Assembly: GCF_008923205.2 (NCBI RefSeq)
Contig: NZ_WBMS02000004.1
Coordinates: forward strand, 1-64,000
Length of the DNA stretch: 64,000 bases
Direction: 5' to 3'
Origin: Actinomadura physcomitrii
Lineage (GTDB): Bacteria > Actinomycetota > Actinomycetes > Streptosporangiales > Streptosporangiaceae
Shown: one piece after another, positions 24,961 through 34,972 of the stretch
Position numbering within the stretch: position 1 is the stretch's first letter
Layout of the letters: each line of letters starts with the position of its first letter
Made by a program: the position numbers and the translations under genes
Notes under the pieces: generated by a model
The model's database searches: none
Told to the model about the DNA's origin: nothing
What the model saw: the letters and a program-made list of their open reading frames with translations, nothing else

Positions 24961-25622
24961 CGGCACGCCTCGCCGGCGTCGACCGCGGCGGCCTGCGCGG
25001 GCACCACGCCGTCCAGCTGCGGGAGGTCGTGGCCGAGGCGGTCGCGCTTGGCGGTCAGGTAGCGGATGTTGTCGTCGCTGACCGGGACGAGGAGGGGGAC
25101 CCGGGCGGCGACGTCGATGCCGTAGGACCGCAGCGCGCTGACCTTCGCGGGGTTGTTGGACAGCAGCCGCACCGACCCGACGCCGAGGTGGCGCAGCACC
25201 CGGGCGGCGGGCCCGTAGTCGCGGGTGTCGACCGGCAGCCCGATCGCGGTCGCGGAGTCGACGGTGTCGAGCCCCTGGTCCTGCAGGATGTGCGTGCGGA
25301 TCTTGGCCACCAGCCCGATCCCGCGGCCTTCGTGGCCGCGCAGGTAGACCAGGACGCCGGCGCCCTCCCGGACGACCGCGTCCAACGCCGCGTCCAACTG
25401 GTCGCCGCACTCGCAGCGGGTGGCGCCGAAGATGTCGCCGGTCATGCACTCGGAGTGCATCCGGACGAGGACGCGCGCGCGGCCCGCGACGTCGCCGCGG
25501 ACGAGCGCCATGTGCTCGTTCCCGTCGACCGGGTCCCGGAACGCGACGGCGCGGAACGTGCCGCGCCGCGTTCTCAGCTCCGCCTCCGCGATGTCCTCGC
25601 TGTCGATGCCCTGGTCGTGCAT
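24957..25622 (-). CDS. GTP cyclohydrolase II homologue with His in place of the switch Tyr (FAPy-forming type)
   Basis: 221 residues, RibA fold. Zinc ligands Cys59, Cys70 and Cys72 (SECMTGDIFGATRCECG) and the GTP-binding RGHEGRGIGL are intact. At the position of E. coli Tyr105 (KIRAYALQDQ) the sequence is KIRTHILQDQ, giving His111. In S. coelicolor SCO6655 a Met at this site makes the enzyme stop at the formylated product FAPy, and Met-to-Tyr restores deformylation. This enzyme therefore probably makes FAPy for the operon and not riboflavin precursor. GAGGAGGGG precedes ATG 25622. First gene of the operon. Confidence 0.88.
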   Translation of the reverse strand: MHDQGIDSEDIAEAELRTRRGTFRAVAFRDPVDGNEHMALVRGDVAGRARVLVRMHSECMTGDIFGATRCECGDQLDAALDAVVREGAGVLVYLRGHEGRGIGLVAKIRTHILQDQGLDTVDSATAIGLPVDTRDYGPAARVLRHLGVGSVRLLSNNPAKVSALRSYGIDVAARVPLLVPVSDDNIRYLTAKRDRLGHDLPQLDGVVPAQAAAVDAGEACR

Positions 25623-25721
25623 CTGCCCCTCCTCGGCTCGTGATCACCGTGCTCCGCAGCGATCGGTACGCAGCGGGCGCGGCGTGCGGTCGCGTCCCCG
25701 GCAATGAATCTGCCCGCGAAT

Positions 25722-25738
25722 CATTCAGGCTCTGAATG
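25722..25738. promoter_or_regulatory. Palindrome upstream of the cyclohydrolase operon
   Basis: CATTCAG-GCT-CTGAATG is a perfect 7-3-7 inverted repeat about 100 bases upstream of the first operon gene. It may be an operator or part of the promoter. No FMN-riboswitch-like structure is recognised. Confidence 0.4.
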
Positions 25739-25789
25739 GATCCTTCGGGCCGTTACACCGACTGGCACGGAGGGGAGGTACCCGAGGGT

Positions 25790-26269
25790 TCAGCGAATTC
25801 GCGCGCGGACCACGAGGTCGTGCAGGGCGCGCCGCGCCATGACGTGCTTCCACTTCGGCTCGCCGCGGTTGCGCAAGTCGCCTTGCAGCTTGCGGAACTG
25901 CGCGTCGGCGTAGCGGAGGAAGGTGCGGTGCGCGTGCCGGGACAGGAACGCGTCCCGGACGGCCAGCAGCTCCTCCCCGACCGGCGTGACCGTCTCGACG
26001 ATCGGCGACCACAGGCACTCCAGCACGGTCGGGTTCGCGGCCAGCGCCAGCTCGCAGAACCGCTCGAGCTCCCACGAGAACTGCTCGGGCAGCGGGCCGT
26101 CCAGATGGGTCGGCGGCTTGGTGAATCGCCAGAACAGCGGGGCCGGCGCGGCGAACACGCCGCGCCGGTCGGTGTCGCTGCCGCCGGTCGCGAGGCCGTA
26201 GGCGCGCGAGCCGGTCACGACCGACAGCACGGTGTGGTCGCGGACGAGCCGGAGATCTTCGGAGGTCAC
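25790..26269 (-). CDS. Predicted nucleotidyltransferase (YcgL/COG3541-like), probably shortened
   Basis: 159 residues from GTG 26269. The polymerase-beta-like active site VTGSRAYGLATGGSDTDRRGVF (GS...DxD) is followed by helices typical of the family (WELERFCELALAANPTVLECLW, AHRTFLRYADAQFRKLQGD). Relatives usually continue for another 70-90 residues after the conserved KxKH segment (here KWKHVM), so the C terminus looks truncated. No ribosome-binding site precedes the start. Function unknown. Confidence 0.7.
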   Translation of the reverse strand: MTSEDLRLVRDHTVLSVVTGSRAYGLATGGSDTDRRGVFAAPAPLFWRFTKPPTHLDGPLPEQFSWELERFCELALAANPTVLECLWSPIVETVTPVGEELLAVRDAFLSRHAHRTFLRYADAQFRKLQGDLRNRGEPKWKHVMARRALHDLVVRARIR

Positions 26270-26350
26270 GGACGAAGCCTGGCGCAGCCGCCCGCCGCCG
26301 CGCCACCGGGTTTGGCCGGCCGCTGCAAGGGGTTACAGCCTGGCAACGAG

Positions 26351-26371
26351 CTTGCAGAAACTTTCTGCAAG
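26351..26371. promoter_or_regulatory. LacI-family (MalR-type) operator of the alpha-glucoside operon
   Basis: Two 10-base arms, CTTGCAGAAA and TTTCTGCAAG, form a perfect 21-bp palindrome around one C. Related half-sites CTGCAAG occur at 26322-26328 and 26384-26390. It lies about 100 bases before the binding-protein gene and resembles the CTTGCAG-containing sites of actinobacterial MalR/AglR repressors. Confidence 0.8.
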
Positions 26372-26468
26372 CTATTTACGAGGCTGCAAGCCGTTGCTAG
26401 CGTCCCGGTCCAGCCACCCCAATCCCGGACCTGCGGGGCGACGTCCGCGCCCCGCGAAGGAGGACCCC

Positions 26469-27818
26469 ATGCGGCGCATCCCCCCGATCGGCGCCCCGAG
26501 AACCACCGGCCCCCTCGTCACCGGCCCCCTCGTCACCGGAACCGTCGTGTGCGCCGCCCTCGCGCTCACGCTCTCCGCGTGCGGCGGGGACGGCGGAGGC
26601 GGCTCGGACGGCGCCGCGAGCACGGCGAGCCTCACCGGCCGCGGGCCCATCACCTTCGTCACCGGCAAGGACCGCTCCGGCTACCTGCAGAAGCAGCTGG
26701 ACGGTTGGAACGCCGACCACCCGAAGGAGTCGGTCCGGGTCATCGAGCTGCCGGACGAGCCGAACGACCAGCGCCAGCAGATGATCCAGAACGCGACGAC
26801 GAAGTCCGACGCGTACACGGTGCTGAACCTGGACGTGGTGTGGACCGCGGAGTTCGCCGCGAACAGGTGGCTGACGCAAATACCGAAGGACAAGGTGGAC
26901 CTGTCGAAGATGCTGCCCGCGACCGTCACGACGGGGCAGTACCGCGGCAACCTGTACGCGGTGCCGTCCACGTCCGACGCCGGGATGCTGTACTACCGCA
27001 AGGACCTGCTCGCCAAGGCCGGGATCTCCGCGCCGCCGAAGACCTACGCCGAGATGTGGTCCGACTGCGACAAGGTCCAGAAGCTGCCCGAGGGCAAGGG
27101 CGTCGACTGCTTCTTCACCGAGGTCAACAAGACCGAGAGCATCACCATCAGCGCGGTCGAGGCGATCGGCAGCGCCGGCGGGTCCATCGTCGGCGCGGAC
27201 GGCAAGCCGACGCTGAACACGCCGCAGGCCGAGCAGGGCCTGGAGTTCCTGGTCGGCGCCAAGAAGGACGGCCGGATGCCGAAGGAGGCCGTCACCCTCG
27301 ACACCGAGGGCGGCCGCCGCTACTTCCAGTCGGGCAAGCTGCTGTTCCAGCGGCAGTGGCCCTACCAGTACGCGCTCGCCGACAAGAGCGACGGCTCGTC
27401 GAAGGTCGCGGGGAAGTTCGCCGTCGCGCAGCTGCCCGGCCCGAACGGCCCCGGCGTCGCCAACCTCGGCGGCCACAACCTCGCGATCTCCGCGTTCGCC
27501 AAGAACAAGGCGACGGCGCTCGACTTCATCCGCTACCTGACCGGTGAGCAGTCGCAGCGCGCGAACCTCCTCGCCACCTCGCAGGCGCCGACGCTCGCCT
27601 CGCTGTACGACGACCCGGAGATGACGAAGAAGTTCCCGTACCTTCCGGTGCTGAAGCAGGCCATCACCAACGCGAAGCCGCGCCCCGTCGCGGTGAAGTA
27701 CGGCGACGTCACCGCCGCGATCCAAGGCGAGGTGTACGACGCGGTGACCGGCAAGAAGTCCGTCGACCAGGCGCTGACCGACCTGCAGGGCAAGCTCGGT
27801 CCCCTGACCGCGCAGTGA
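26469..27818 (+). CDS. Sugar ABC transporter solute-binding lipoprotein (maltose/trehalose type)
   Basis: 449 residues. A lipoprotein signal ends in LSACGGDG (lipobox Cys), then a family 1 extracellular solute-binding fold (PITFVTGKDRSGYLQKQ, VLNLDVVWTAEFAANRWL, VPSTSDAGMLYYRKDLL, GGHNLAISAFAKNKATALDFI). CGAAGGAGG precedes the ATG. It is the first gene of an operon with two permeases, a GH13 glucosidase and a LacI regulator, so the substrate is probably maltose, trehalose or another alpha-glucoside. No ATPase is encoded; a shared MsiK-type subunit is expected elsewhere. Confidence 0.9.
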   Translation: MRRIPPIGAPRTTGPLVTGPLVTGTVVCAALALTLSACGGDGGGGSDGAASTASLTGRGPITFVTGKDRSGYLQKQLDGWNADHPKESVRVIELPDEPNDQRQQMIQNATTKSDAYTVLNLDVVWTAEFAANRWLTQIPKDKVDLSKMLPATVTTGQYRGNLYAVPSTSDAGMLYYRKDLLAKAGISAPPKTYAEMWSDCDKVQKLPEGKGVDCFFTEVNKTESITISAVEAIGSAGGSIVGADGKPTLNTPQAEQGLEFLVGAKKDGRMPKEAVTLDTEGGRRYFQSGKLLFQRQWPYQYALADKSDGSSKVAGKFAVAQLPGPNGPGVANLGGHNLAISAFAKNKATALDFIRYLTGEQSQRANLLATSQAPTLASLYDDPEMTKKFPYLPVLKQAITNAKPRPVAVKYGDVTAAIQGEVYDAVTGKKSVDQALTDLQGKLGPLTAQ

Positions 27819-27823
27819 CCGGC

Positions 27824-28845
27824 ATGACCACCACGTACGACGGCACGCCGCCCGCCGCGGACACCGCCGCGGCGGGCGCGGCGCGCCCGGGCGGGCGCGA
27901 CGTGCAGGGCACGAAGCGGCTCGCGGCGCTGCTGCTGTCCCCGACGCTGCTCGTGCTCGCGCTGGTCATCGGCTACCCGGTGCTCGCCGGGTTCCGCGAG
28001 TCGCTGTACGCGCGCGGCGAGGGCCTGGACGCGAACGGGTTCGTCGTGCAGGGCGAGCGGTTCGCGGGCCTGGACAACTACACCGCGATCTTCCACGGCG
28101 ACCGCGGCGACGCGTTCTGGAACGCGTTCGGCAACACGACGTTCTTCACCGTCACGACCGTCGTGCTGGAGACGGTGATCGGCGTCGGGATGGCGCTGAT
28201 CATGCAGCAGGCGTTCCGCGGCCGGGGGCTGGTGCGGGCGAGCATCCTCGTCCCGTGGGCGATCCCGACCGCGATCTCCGGCCTGCTGTGGCGATGGATC
28301 TTCCAGGCGGACGGCGCCGCGAACGCGGTGCTGCGGCACCAGATCCTGTGGACCGCCGACGGCTTCCAGGCCAAGATCGCCGTCGTCATCGCCGAGGTCT
28401 GGAAGACCTCCCCGTTCATCGGGCTGCTCGTCCTCGCCGGCCTGCAGATGATCCCGCGCGAGGTGCACGAGGCCGCGCGGGTGGACGGCGCCGGGCCGCT
28501 CCAGCGGTTCAGGCGGATCACGCTGCCGCTGGTCAGGCCCGCGCTGCTGGTCGCGGTGCTGTTCCGGATGCTGGACGTGCTGCGGATGTTCGACCTGCCC
28601 GCCGTGCTGATCGGGGTGAACCAGAAGTCGGTGGAGACCCTGACGATGATCGCCTGGTTCGAGGCGTCCAACCTGCGGTACGGGTCCGCGGCGGCGTACG
28701 CGACGATCCTGTTCCTGTACATCGCGCTGATCGCCTACCTGTTCGTCAAGCTGCTCGGCGCCGACATCATCGGCGAGGCGCGGCAGCATTCGAAGCGGAC
28801 CCGCAGGAACCGGCCCGTCAAAGGGCGCCGGAAGAAGGTGACCGC

Positions 28846-28849
<4 letters not shown>
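27824..28849 (+). CDS. Sugar ABC transporter permease (MalF type)
   Basis: 341 residues with six predicted transmembrane helices and the ATPase-contact EAA loop EVHEAARVDGAGPLQRFRRITLPLVRP. The start may be ATG 27824 or GTG 27815, which overlaps the binding-protein stop as GTGA. It ends by overlapping the next permease (ATGA). Forms the membrane channel with its neighbour. Confidence 0.92.
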
Positions 28850-29676
<827 letters not shown>

Positions 29677-29741
29677 ACCGGCACGTTGAACAGACCGGCA
29701 CGTCGCGTGCATCCGGCACGCACCCGAACCGAAGGACGTTC

Positions 29742-31379
29742 ATGACGCAGGACACCCTCGCCGTCCCCGCGCCGGGCTCTCCCACCGGGGAACCCGCCCG
29801 CTGGTGGCGCGACGCCGTCATCTACCAGGTGTACGTGCGCAGCTTCGCCGACTCGGACGGGGACGGCGTCGGCGACCTGCCGGGCATCCGGTCCCGGCTG
29901 CCGTACCTGGCCTCGCTCGGCGTGGACGCGCTGTGGCTGACCCCGTTCTACGTCTCGCCGATGGCCGACTTCGGCTACGACGTCGCCGACTACCGCGACG
30001 TCGACCCGCTGTTCGGCACGCTCGACGACGCCCGCGGCCTGATCACCGACGCGCACGACCGCGGCCTGCGGATCATCGTCGACGTCGTGCCGAACCACAC
30101 CTCCGACCGGCACGCCTGGTTCCGCGCGGCGCTCGCCGCCGCGCCCGGCTCGCCGGAGCGCGCCCGCTACGTCTTCCGCGACGGCCGCGGCCCCGGCGGT
30201 GCCGAGCCGCCCAACGACTGGGAGTCGGTGTTCGGCGGCCCCGCCTGGACGCGGGTGCCGGACGGGCAGTGGTACCTGCACCTGTTCGCCGCCGAGCAGC
30301 CCGACCTGGACTGGGAGAACCCCGAGGTCCGCGCCGAGTTCACCGGCATCCTGCGGTTCTGGCTCGACCTCGGCGTGGACGGGTTCCGGGTCGACGTCGC
30401 GCACGGCATGGCCAAGGCGCCCGGGCTGCCCGACGTCGGGCACCCGAACCAGGTCGAGATGCTCGGCACTGACGTCCTGCCGTACTTCGACCAGGACGCG
30501 GTCCACGGCATCCACCGCGAGTGGCGCCGCGTCCTGGACGGCTACGGCGGGCAGCGGATCGCGGTGGCGGAGGCGTGGGCGCCGACCCCCGAGCGGCTCG
30601 CGCTCTACACCCGCCCGGACGAGCTGCACCAGGCGTTCAACTTCCACTACCTGACCGCGCCGTGGGACGCGGCCGGGATGCGGGCGGTGGTCGAGGAGTC
30701 GCTGCGCACCGCGGGCGCGGTCGGCGCGCCCGCGACCTGGGTGCTGTCGAACCACGACGTGAAGCGGCACGTGACCCGCTACGGCGGCGGCGCCACCGGC
30801 CTGCGGCGCGCCCGCGCGGCGGCGCTGCTGACGCTCGCGCTGCCCGGCTCGGCGTACGTCTACCAGGGCGAGGAGCTGGGCCTTCCCGAGGTGCTCGACC
30901 TGCCGGAGGAGTTCCAGCAGGATCCGCAGCGGCTGCGCGGCGAGGGCCAGGGCCGCGACGGCTGCCGGGTGCCGCTGCCGTGGGAGGGCGAGGAGCCGCC
31001 GTTCGGCTTCGGCGCCGGCGGCTCGTCGTGGCTGCCGATCCCGACGTCCTGGCGCGACCTGACCGTCGCGGCGCAGAGCGAGGACCCCGGTTCGATGCTC
31101 GCGCTGTACCGGGCGGCGCTGCGCCTGCGCCGCGAGCATCCCGCGCTCGGCGACGGCCCGCTCCGCTGGCTGGACGGCCCCGAGGGCACGCTGTCGTTCG
31201 TCCGCGAGGACCCGGCGACCGGGCGCGCGTGCGCCTGCGTCGTGAACATGGGCGACCGCCCCGTCCGCGTCCCCGCCGAGGGCGGCCCGCTGCTCGCCAG
31301 CGGACCGGTCCACATCGACGGCGGCACGGCCGAGCTGCCGCCCGACACCGCGCTGTGGCAGAGCCGTGAAGAGGGATAA
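29742..31379 (+). CDS. GH13 alpha-glucosidase
   Basis: 545 residues, family 13 oligo-1,6/alpha-1,4-glucosidase type. All catalytic groups are visible: DGFRVDVAHG (nucleophile Asp218), VAEAW (acid/base Glu277) and LSNHDVKRH (Asp339), plus DVVPNHTSDRHAWF. No signal peptide, so it cleaves imported alpha-glucosides to glucose in the cytoplasm. GAAGGACGTTC precedes the ATG. It lies between the transporter and the LacI regulator; the downstream start is 10 bases after its stop. Confidence 0.93.
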   Translation: MTQDTLAVPAPGSPTGEPARWWRDAVIYQVYVRSFADSDGDGVGDLPGIRSRLPYLASLGVDALWLTPFYVSPMADFGYDVADYRDVDPLFGTLDDARGLITDAHDRGLRIIVDVVPNHTSDRHAWFRAALAAAPGSPERARYVFRDGRGPGGAEPPNDWESVFGGPAWTRVPDGQWYLHLFAAEQPDLDWENPEVRAEFTGILRFWLDLGVDGFRVDVAHGMAKAPGLPDVGHPNQVEMLGTDVLPYFDQDAVHGIHREWRRVLDGYGGQRIAVAEAWAPTPERLALYTRPDELHQAFNFHYLTAPWDAAGMRAVVEESLRTAGAVGAPATWVLSNHDVKRHVTRYGGGATGLRRARAAALLTLALPGSAYVYQGEELGLPEVLDLPEEFQQDPQRLRGEGQGRDGCRVPLPWEGEEPPFGFGAGGSSWLPIPTSWRDLTVAAQSEDPGSMLALYRAALRLRREHPALGDGPLRWLDGPEGTLSFVREDPATGRACACVVNMGDRPVRVPAEGGPLLASGPVHIDGGTAELPPDTALWQSREEG

Positions 31380-31389
31380 TTTGAGGCCT

Positions 31390-32436
31390 ATGACGACACG
31401 CCTGGCGGACATCGCCGCGCACGCCGGGGTGAGCGAGGCGACCGTGAGCCGGGTCCTGAACGGCAAGCCGGGCGTGTCGCCGTCCACCCGCCAGGCGGTG
31501 CTGACCGCGCTGGACGTGCTCGGCTACGAGCGGCCGGCCCGGCTGCGCCAGCGGCGGGCCGGGCTGATCGGGCTGATCATCCCGGAGCTGACCAACCCGA
31601 TCTTCCCGGCGTTCGCCGAGGTCATCGAGAGCGCGCTGGCCCGGCACGGGTACATGGCGGTGCTGTGCTCGCAGGCGCCGGGCGGCATCGCCGAGGACGA
31701 CTACATCGAGATGCTGCTGGAGCGCGGGGTCGCCGGGATCATCTTCGTCAACGGGCTGCACGCCAACGCGCGCTCGGACCGGGCCCGGTACGTCCGGCTG
31801 ATCGAGCAGGCGCTGCCGGTCGTGCTGGTGAACGGGTACCGGCCCGACATCGACGCGCCGTTCATCTCCAATGACGACGTCGCGTCGCTGGAGGCGATCG
31901 TCGCGCATCTGGCCGCAATGGGCCACCGCCGGATCGGGCTGGCGATCGGGCAGGACGTGTACGTGCCGACGCGGCGCAAGACCGAGGGGTTCCGGCGGGC
32001 GATGGCGGCGCACACCGGGCTGCCGGCCGCCGAGGTCGACGAGCTGGTCGTCAACACGATGTACACGGTCGAGGGCGGGCAGGCGGCGGCGGCGAAGCTG
32101 CTGGACGCCGGGTGCACGGCGATCTGCGGCGGCAACGACATCATGGCGCTCGGCGCGATCCGCGCGGCCCGGGCGCGCGGCCTGCGGGTGCCCGAGGACG
32201 TGTCGGTGACCGGCATGGACGACTCGCTGCTGACCGCCTACCTCGACCCGCCGCTGACGACGATCCGGCAGGCCGTGCGGGAGATGTCGATGGCGGCGGT
32301 GAGCACGGTGCTGGACGAGATCCGGGGCGCGCGGTCGCCCCGGACGGAGATGCTGTTCCGTCCGGAACTGGTGGTGCGGCGGTCCACGGCGCCGGTCCCG
32401 GCGGGCCGGCGGCTGTCCACGGTACCGGAGGGCTGA
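31390..32436 (+). CDS. LacI family regulator of the alpha-glucoside operon (MalR-like)
   Basis: 348 residues: LacI helix-turn-helix RLADIAAHAGVSEATVSRVLNGKPGVS with hinge ERPARLRQRRAG, then a periplasmic-binding-type effector domain (LIGLIIPELTNPIFPAFAEVIE, GVAGIIFVNG, GNDIMALGAIRAA, VTGMDDSLLTAYLDPPLTTIRQ). GAGG lies 4 bases before the ATG. As the last gene of the operon it likely binds the palindrome at 26351-26371 and is released by an imported alpha-glucoside. Confidence 0.9.
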   Translation: MTTRLADIAAHAGVSEATVSRVLNGKPGVSPSTRQAVLTALDVLGYERPARLRQRRAGLIGLIIPELTNPIFPAFAEVIESALARHGYMAVLCSQAPGGIAEDDYIEMLLERGVAGIIFVNGLHANARSDRARYVRLIEQALPVVLVNGYRPDIDAPFISNDDVASLEAIVAHLAAMGHRRIGLAIGQDVYVPTRRKTEGFRRAMAAHTGLPAAEVDELVVNTMYTVEGGQAAAAKLLDAGCTAICGGNDIMALGAIRAARARGLRVPEDVSVTGMDDSLLTAYLDPPLTTIRQAVREMSMAAVSTVLDEIRGARSPRTEMLFRPELVVRRSTAPVPAGRRLSTVPEG

Positions 32437-32497
32437 GCCGGGTCCCGGCCGGGTCCCGGCCGGTCTGTCCGAGTTGTAACGGTTGTGTTGCGGCGGA

Positions 32498-32544
32498 TTG
32501 ACAGTGAGGCGGCTCACGGTCTTTCCTTCGTGGGAGCGCTCCCA
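32498..32544 (+). promoter_or_regulatory. ceb promoter with CebR box
   Basis: TTGACA at 32498-32503 is a good -35 element; the -10 is poorly conserved. TGGGAGCGCTCCCA at 32531-32544 is exactly the 14-bp palindrome bound by the cellobiose repressor CebR of Streptomyces. Repression would be lifted by cellobiose or cellotriose. Confidence 0.88.
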
Positions 32545-32578
32545 CGCAATGGAAGACACAACCTGAGAGGGGTCCGCC

Positions 32579-33880
32579 ATGAGGGCCATCATGCGGCGCG
32601 GACTGGGTACGGCGATGGCGGTCCTGCTCGCCGGCGGTCTCGCGGCCGCCTGCGGCGGGGACGACAAGAAGGACTCGGACTCGGGGCCGGTGACGCTCAC
32701 CGTCGACGTGTTCGGCGAGGTCGGCTACGACCAGCTGTACAAGCAGTACGAGCAGTCCCACCCCGGCGTGACCATCAAGCAGCGCAAGGTCTCCGACCTG
32801 GACACCTACAAGCCGCGCATCCAGCAGTGGATGGCCACGGGCAGCGGCGCCGGCGACGTGGTGATGCTGGAGGAGGGCATCCTCCCGCTCTACATGCAGC
32901 AGCGGACCAAGTTCCTCAACCTGTTCGACTACGGCGGCAAGGCCCTGCAGGACAAGTTCCTGCCCTGGAAGTGGCAGATGGGCATCAGCCCCGACGGCAA
33001 GCAGCTCGTCGGGCTCGGCACCGACGTGGGCCCCCTCGCCATGTGCTACCGCAAGGACCTGTTCAAGAAGGCCGGCCTGCCCACCGAGCGCGACGAGGTC
33101 GGCAGGCTCTGGCCGACGTGGGACGCGTTCCTGCAGACCGGGCAGAAGTTCCAGCAGAAGGTGTCCGGCCCCAAGTGGCTCGACGGCCCGACCGGGCTCT
33201 TCCGCGCCACCGTCCTGCAGAACGCCGGCGCCGGCCCCGGCTACAGCTTCTTCGACAAGGACGACAAGTTCGTCTTCGACACCAACCCGGCGGTGAAGCA
33301 GGCGTTCGACACCGCGCTGAAGTTCGAGCAGAACAAGCTCACCGCCGACACGTCGATCTTCACGCCGCCGTGGCAGACCGGCCTGAAGCGCGACACGTTC
33401 GCGACCGTGCCCTGCCCGTCCTGGATGCTCGGCGGCATCGAGCAGTTCTCCGGCGCGTCCGGCAAGGGCAAGTGGGACGTGGCCACCACGCCGGGCGGCT
33501 CGGGCTACTGGGGCGGCTCGTGGCTCGCCGTCCCCAAGCAGACCAAGCACCCGAAGCAGGCCGCCGCGCTCGCCGAGTTCCTGACCTCCCCGCAGGGCCA
33601 GATCGGCGCGTACAAGGCCGCCAACACCTTCCCGTCGTCGCCCCAGGCGGAGCAGGACCCGGCCGTCGCCGGCTCCACCAGCGCGTACTTCAACGACGCG
33701 CCCGCCGGCAAGATCTTCGGTTCCCTCGTCGCCGCGGTGAAGCCGGTCCACCTCGGCCCGAAGAACGAGGACGTCCGGGCGGCCGTGGAGAACGTGCTGA
33801 TCTCGGTCGGCCAGGGCAAGGTCAAGCCGGACGAGGCCTGGTCCAAGGCCGTCGACGCGGCCAAGAAGGCCGCCAGGTAG
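32579..33880 (+). CDS. cebE: Cello-oligosaccharide ABC transporter binding lipoprotein
   Basis: 433 residues. Signal and lipobox LAGGLAAACGGDD, then a CebE-type fold: VTLTVDVFGEVGYDQLYKQYE, IQQWMATGSGAGDVVMLEEG, GLGTDVGPLAMCYRKDLF, GYWGGSWLAVPKQTKHPKQAAALAEFL. It is led by a CebR box and followed by two permeases and a GH1 beta-glucosidase, the standard ceb order. It captures cellobiose and cellotriose outside the cell. A large hairpin follows the stop. Confidence 0.93.
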   Translation: MRAIMRRGLGTAMAVLLAGGLAAACGGDDKKDSDSGPVTLTVDVFGEVGYDQLYKQYEQSHPGVTIKQRKVSDLDTYKPRIQQWMATGSGAGDVVMLEEGILPLYMQQRTKFLNLFDYGGKALQDKFLPWKWQMGISPDGKQLVGLGTDVGPLAMCYRKDLFKKAGLPTERDEVGRLWPTWDAFLQTGQKFQQKVSGPKWLDGPTGLFRATVLQNAGAGPGYSFFDKDDKFVFDTNPAVKQAFDTALKFEQNKLTADTSIFTPPWQTGLKRDTFATVPCPSWMLGGIEQFSGASGKGKWDVATTPGGSGYWGGSWLAVPKQTKHPKQAAALAEFLTSPQGQIGAYKAANTFPSSPQAEQDPAVAGSTSAYFNDAPAGKIFGSLVAAVKPVHLGPKNEDVRAAVENVLISVGQGKVKPDEAWSKAVDAAKKAAR

Positions 33881-33894
33881 CCGCCTCCCGCCGC

Positions 33895-33937
33895 GGCGGC
33901 GGCGCCGTGCCCCACCTCCCCGTACGGCGCCGCCGCC
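33895..33937 (+). terminator. Intercistronic hairpin between cebE and cebF
   Basis: Arms GGCGGCGGCGCCGT and ACGGCGCCGCCGCC form a perfect 14-bp stem with a 15-base loop, directly after the binding-protein gene. No U-tract follows. It probably stabilises cebE mRNA or attenuates transcription so that binding protein exceeds permeases. Confidence 0.7.
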
Positions 33938-33985
33938 GTTCCCTTCCCCCGCTCAGTCCCGTCCTCGGAAAGGAGGCGCCAGGCC

Positions 33986-34972
33986 ATGGCCACCGAACTG
34001 CGCCCCAGCCGGAACGGCCCCCAACACCCCCCGGCGAAGGCTCCTCCGGCGGCCCGCCGCTCCCTGCGGTCCCGGCTGACCCGGCTCGACGTGAAGGGCG
34101 CGCCGTACGCCTTCATCTCGCCGTTCTACCTCATCTTCGCGATCTTCGGCGCGTTCCCGCTGGTCTACACGCTGTGGGTGTCGCTGCACGACTGGGGGCT
34201 CGCCTCGGGCACCCGCAAGTGGGTCGGCTTCGACAACTACAAGTACCTGTGGAGCGACGCGGACTTCTGGCACGCGACGGTCAATACGGTCGCCATCTTC
34301 GTGCTGTCGACCGTGCCGCAGCTGCTGATCGCGCTGTTCATCGCCAACGCGCTCAACCGGCGGATGCGGATGCCGACCCTGTTCCGGATCGGCATGGTCG
34401 CGCCGCTGATCACCTCGACCGCCGCCGTCGCGATCGTGTTCACCGAGATGTTCGACCACGACTGGGGCATGATCAACTGGGCGCTCGGGCTGGTGGGCGT
34501 CGACCCGATCGCCTGGAGCACCAGCCGCGGCTGGTCCTGGGTGGCGATCGCCACCATGGTCGACTGGCGCTGGACGGGCTACAACGCGCTCATCTACCTC
34601 GCCGCGATGCAGGCGATCCCGAAGGACCTGTACGAGGCCGCCGCGATCGACGGCGCGTCCCGGATCCGGCAGTTCTGGCAGATCACCGTGCCGATGCTGC
34701 GCCCGACGATCATCTTCACCACGATCATCGCGACCATCGGCGGGCTGCAGCTGTTCACCGAGCCGGTCCTGTTCAGCGTGGGGACGCCCAACAAGATGGA
34801 CGGCGGCCCGCTGCACCAGTTCCAGACGCTGACGATGTACATGTACGACAACGCCTTCGGCCATGACCGGTACGGCTACGGCGCCACGGTCGCGTGGGCC
34901 CTGTTCCTGATGATCATCCTGTTCTCGCTGATCAACTTCCTGTTCGTGCGGCGCACGGGAGGCACCAAGTGA
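33986..34972 (+). CDS. cebF: Cello-oligosaccharide ABC transporter permease
   Basis: 328 residues with six transmembrane helices after a basic N-terminal arm. EAA loop: [37 protein letters not shown] precedes the ATG, so translation restarts strongly after the hairpin. Overlaps cebG as GTGA. Confidence 0.93.
   Translation: MATELRPSRNGPQHPPAKAPPAARRSLRSRLTRLDVKGAPYAFISPFYLIFAIFGAFPLVYTLWVSLHDWGLASGTRKWVGFDNYKYLWSDADFWHATVNTVAIFVLSTVPQLLIALFIANALNRRMRMPTLFRIGMVAPLITSTAAVAIVFTEMFDHDWGMINWALGLVGVDPIAWSTSRGWSWVAIATMVDWRWTGYNALIYLAAMQAIPKDLYEAAAIDGASRIRQFWQITVPMLRPTIIFTTIIATIGGLQLFTEPVLFSVGTPNKMDGGPLHQFQTLTMYMYDNAFGHDRYGYGATVAWALFLMIILFSLINFLFVRRTGGTK

Noticed and set aside
25623-25789. FMN riboswitch upstream of the GTP cyclohydrolase gene
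   Set aside because: The interval is too short and lacks recognisable conserved RFN elements; the gene is probably not for riboflavin.
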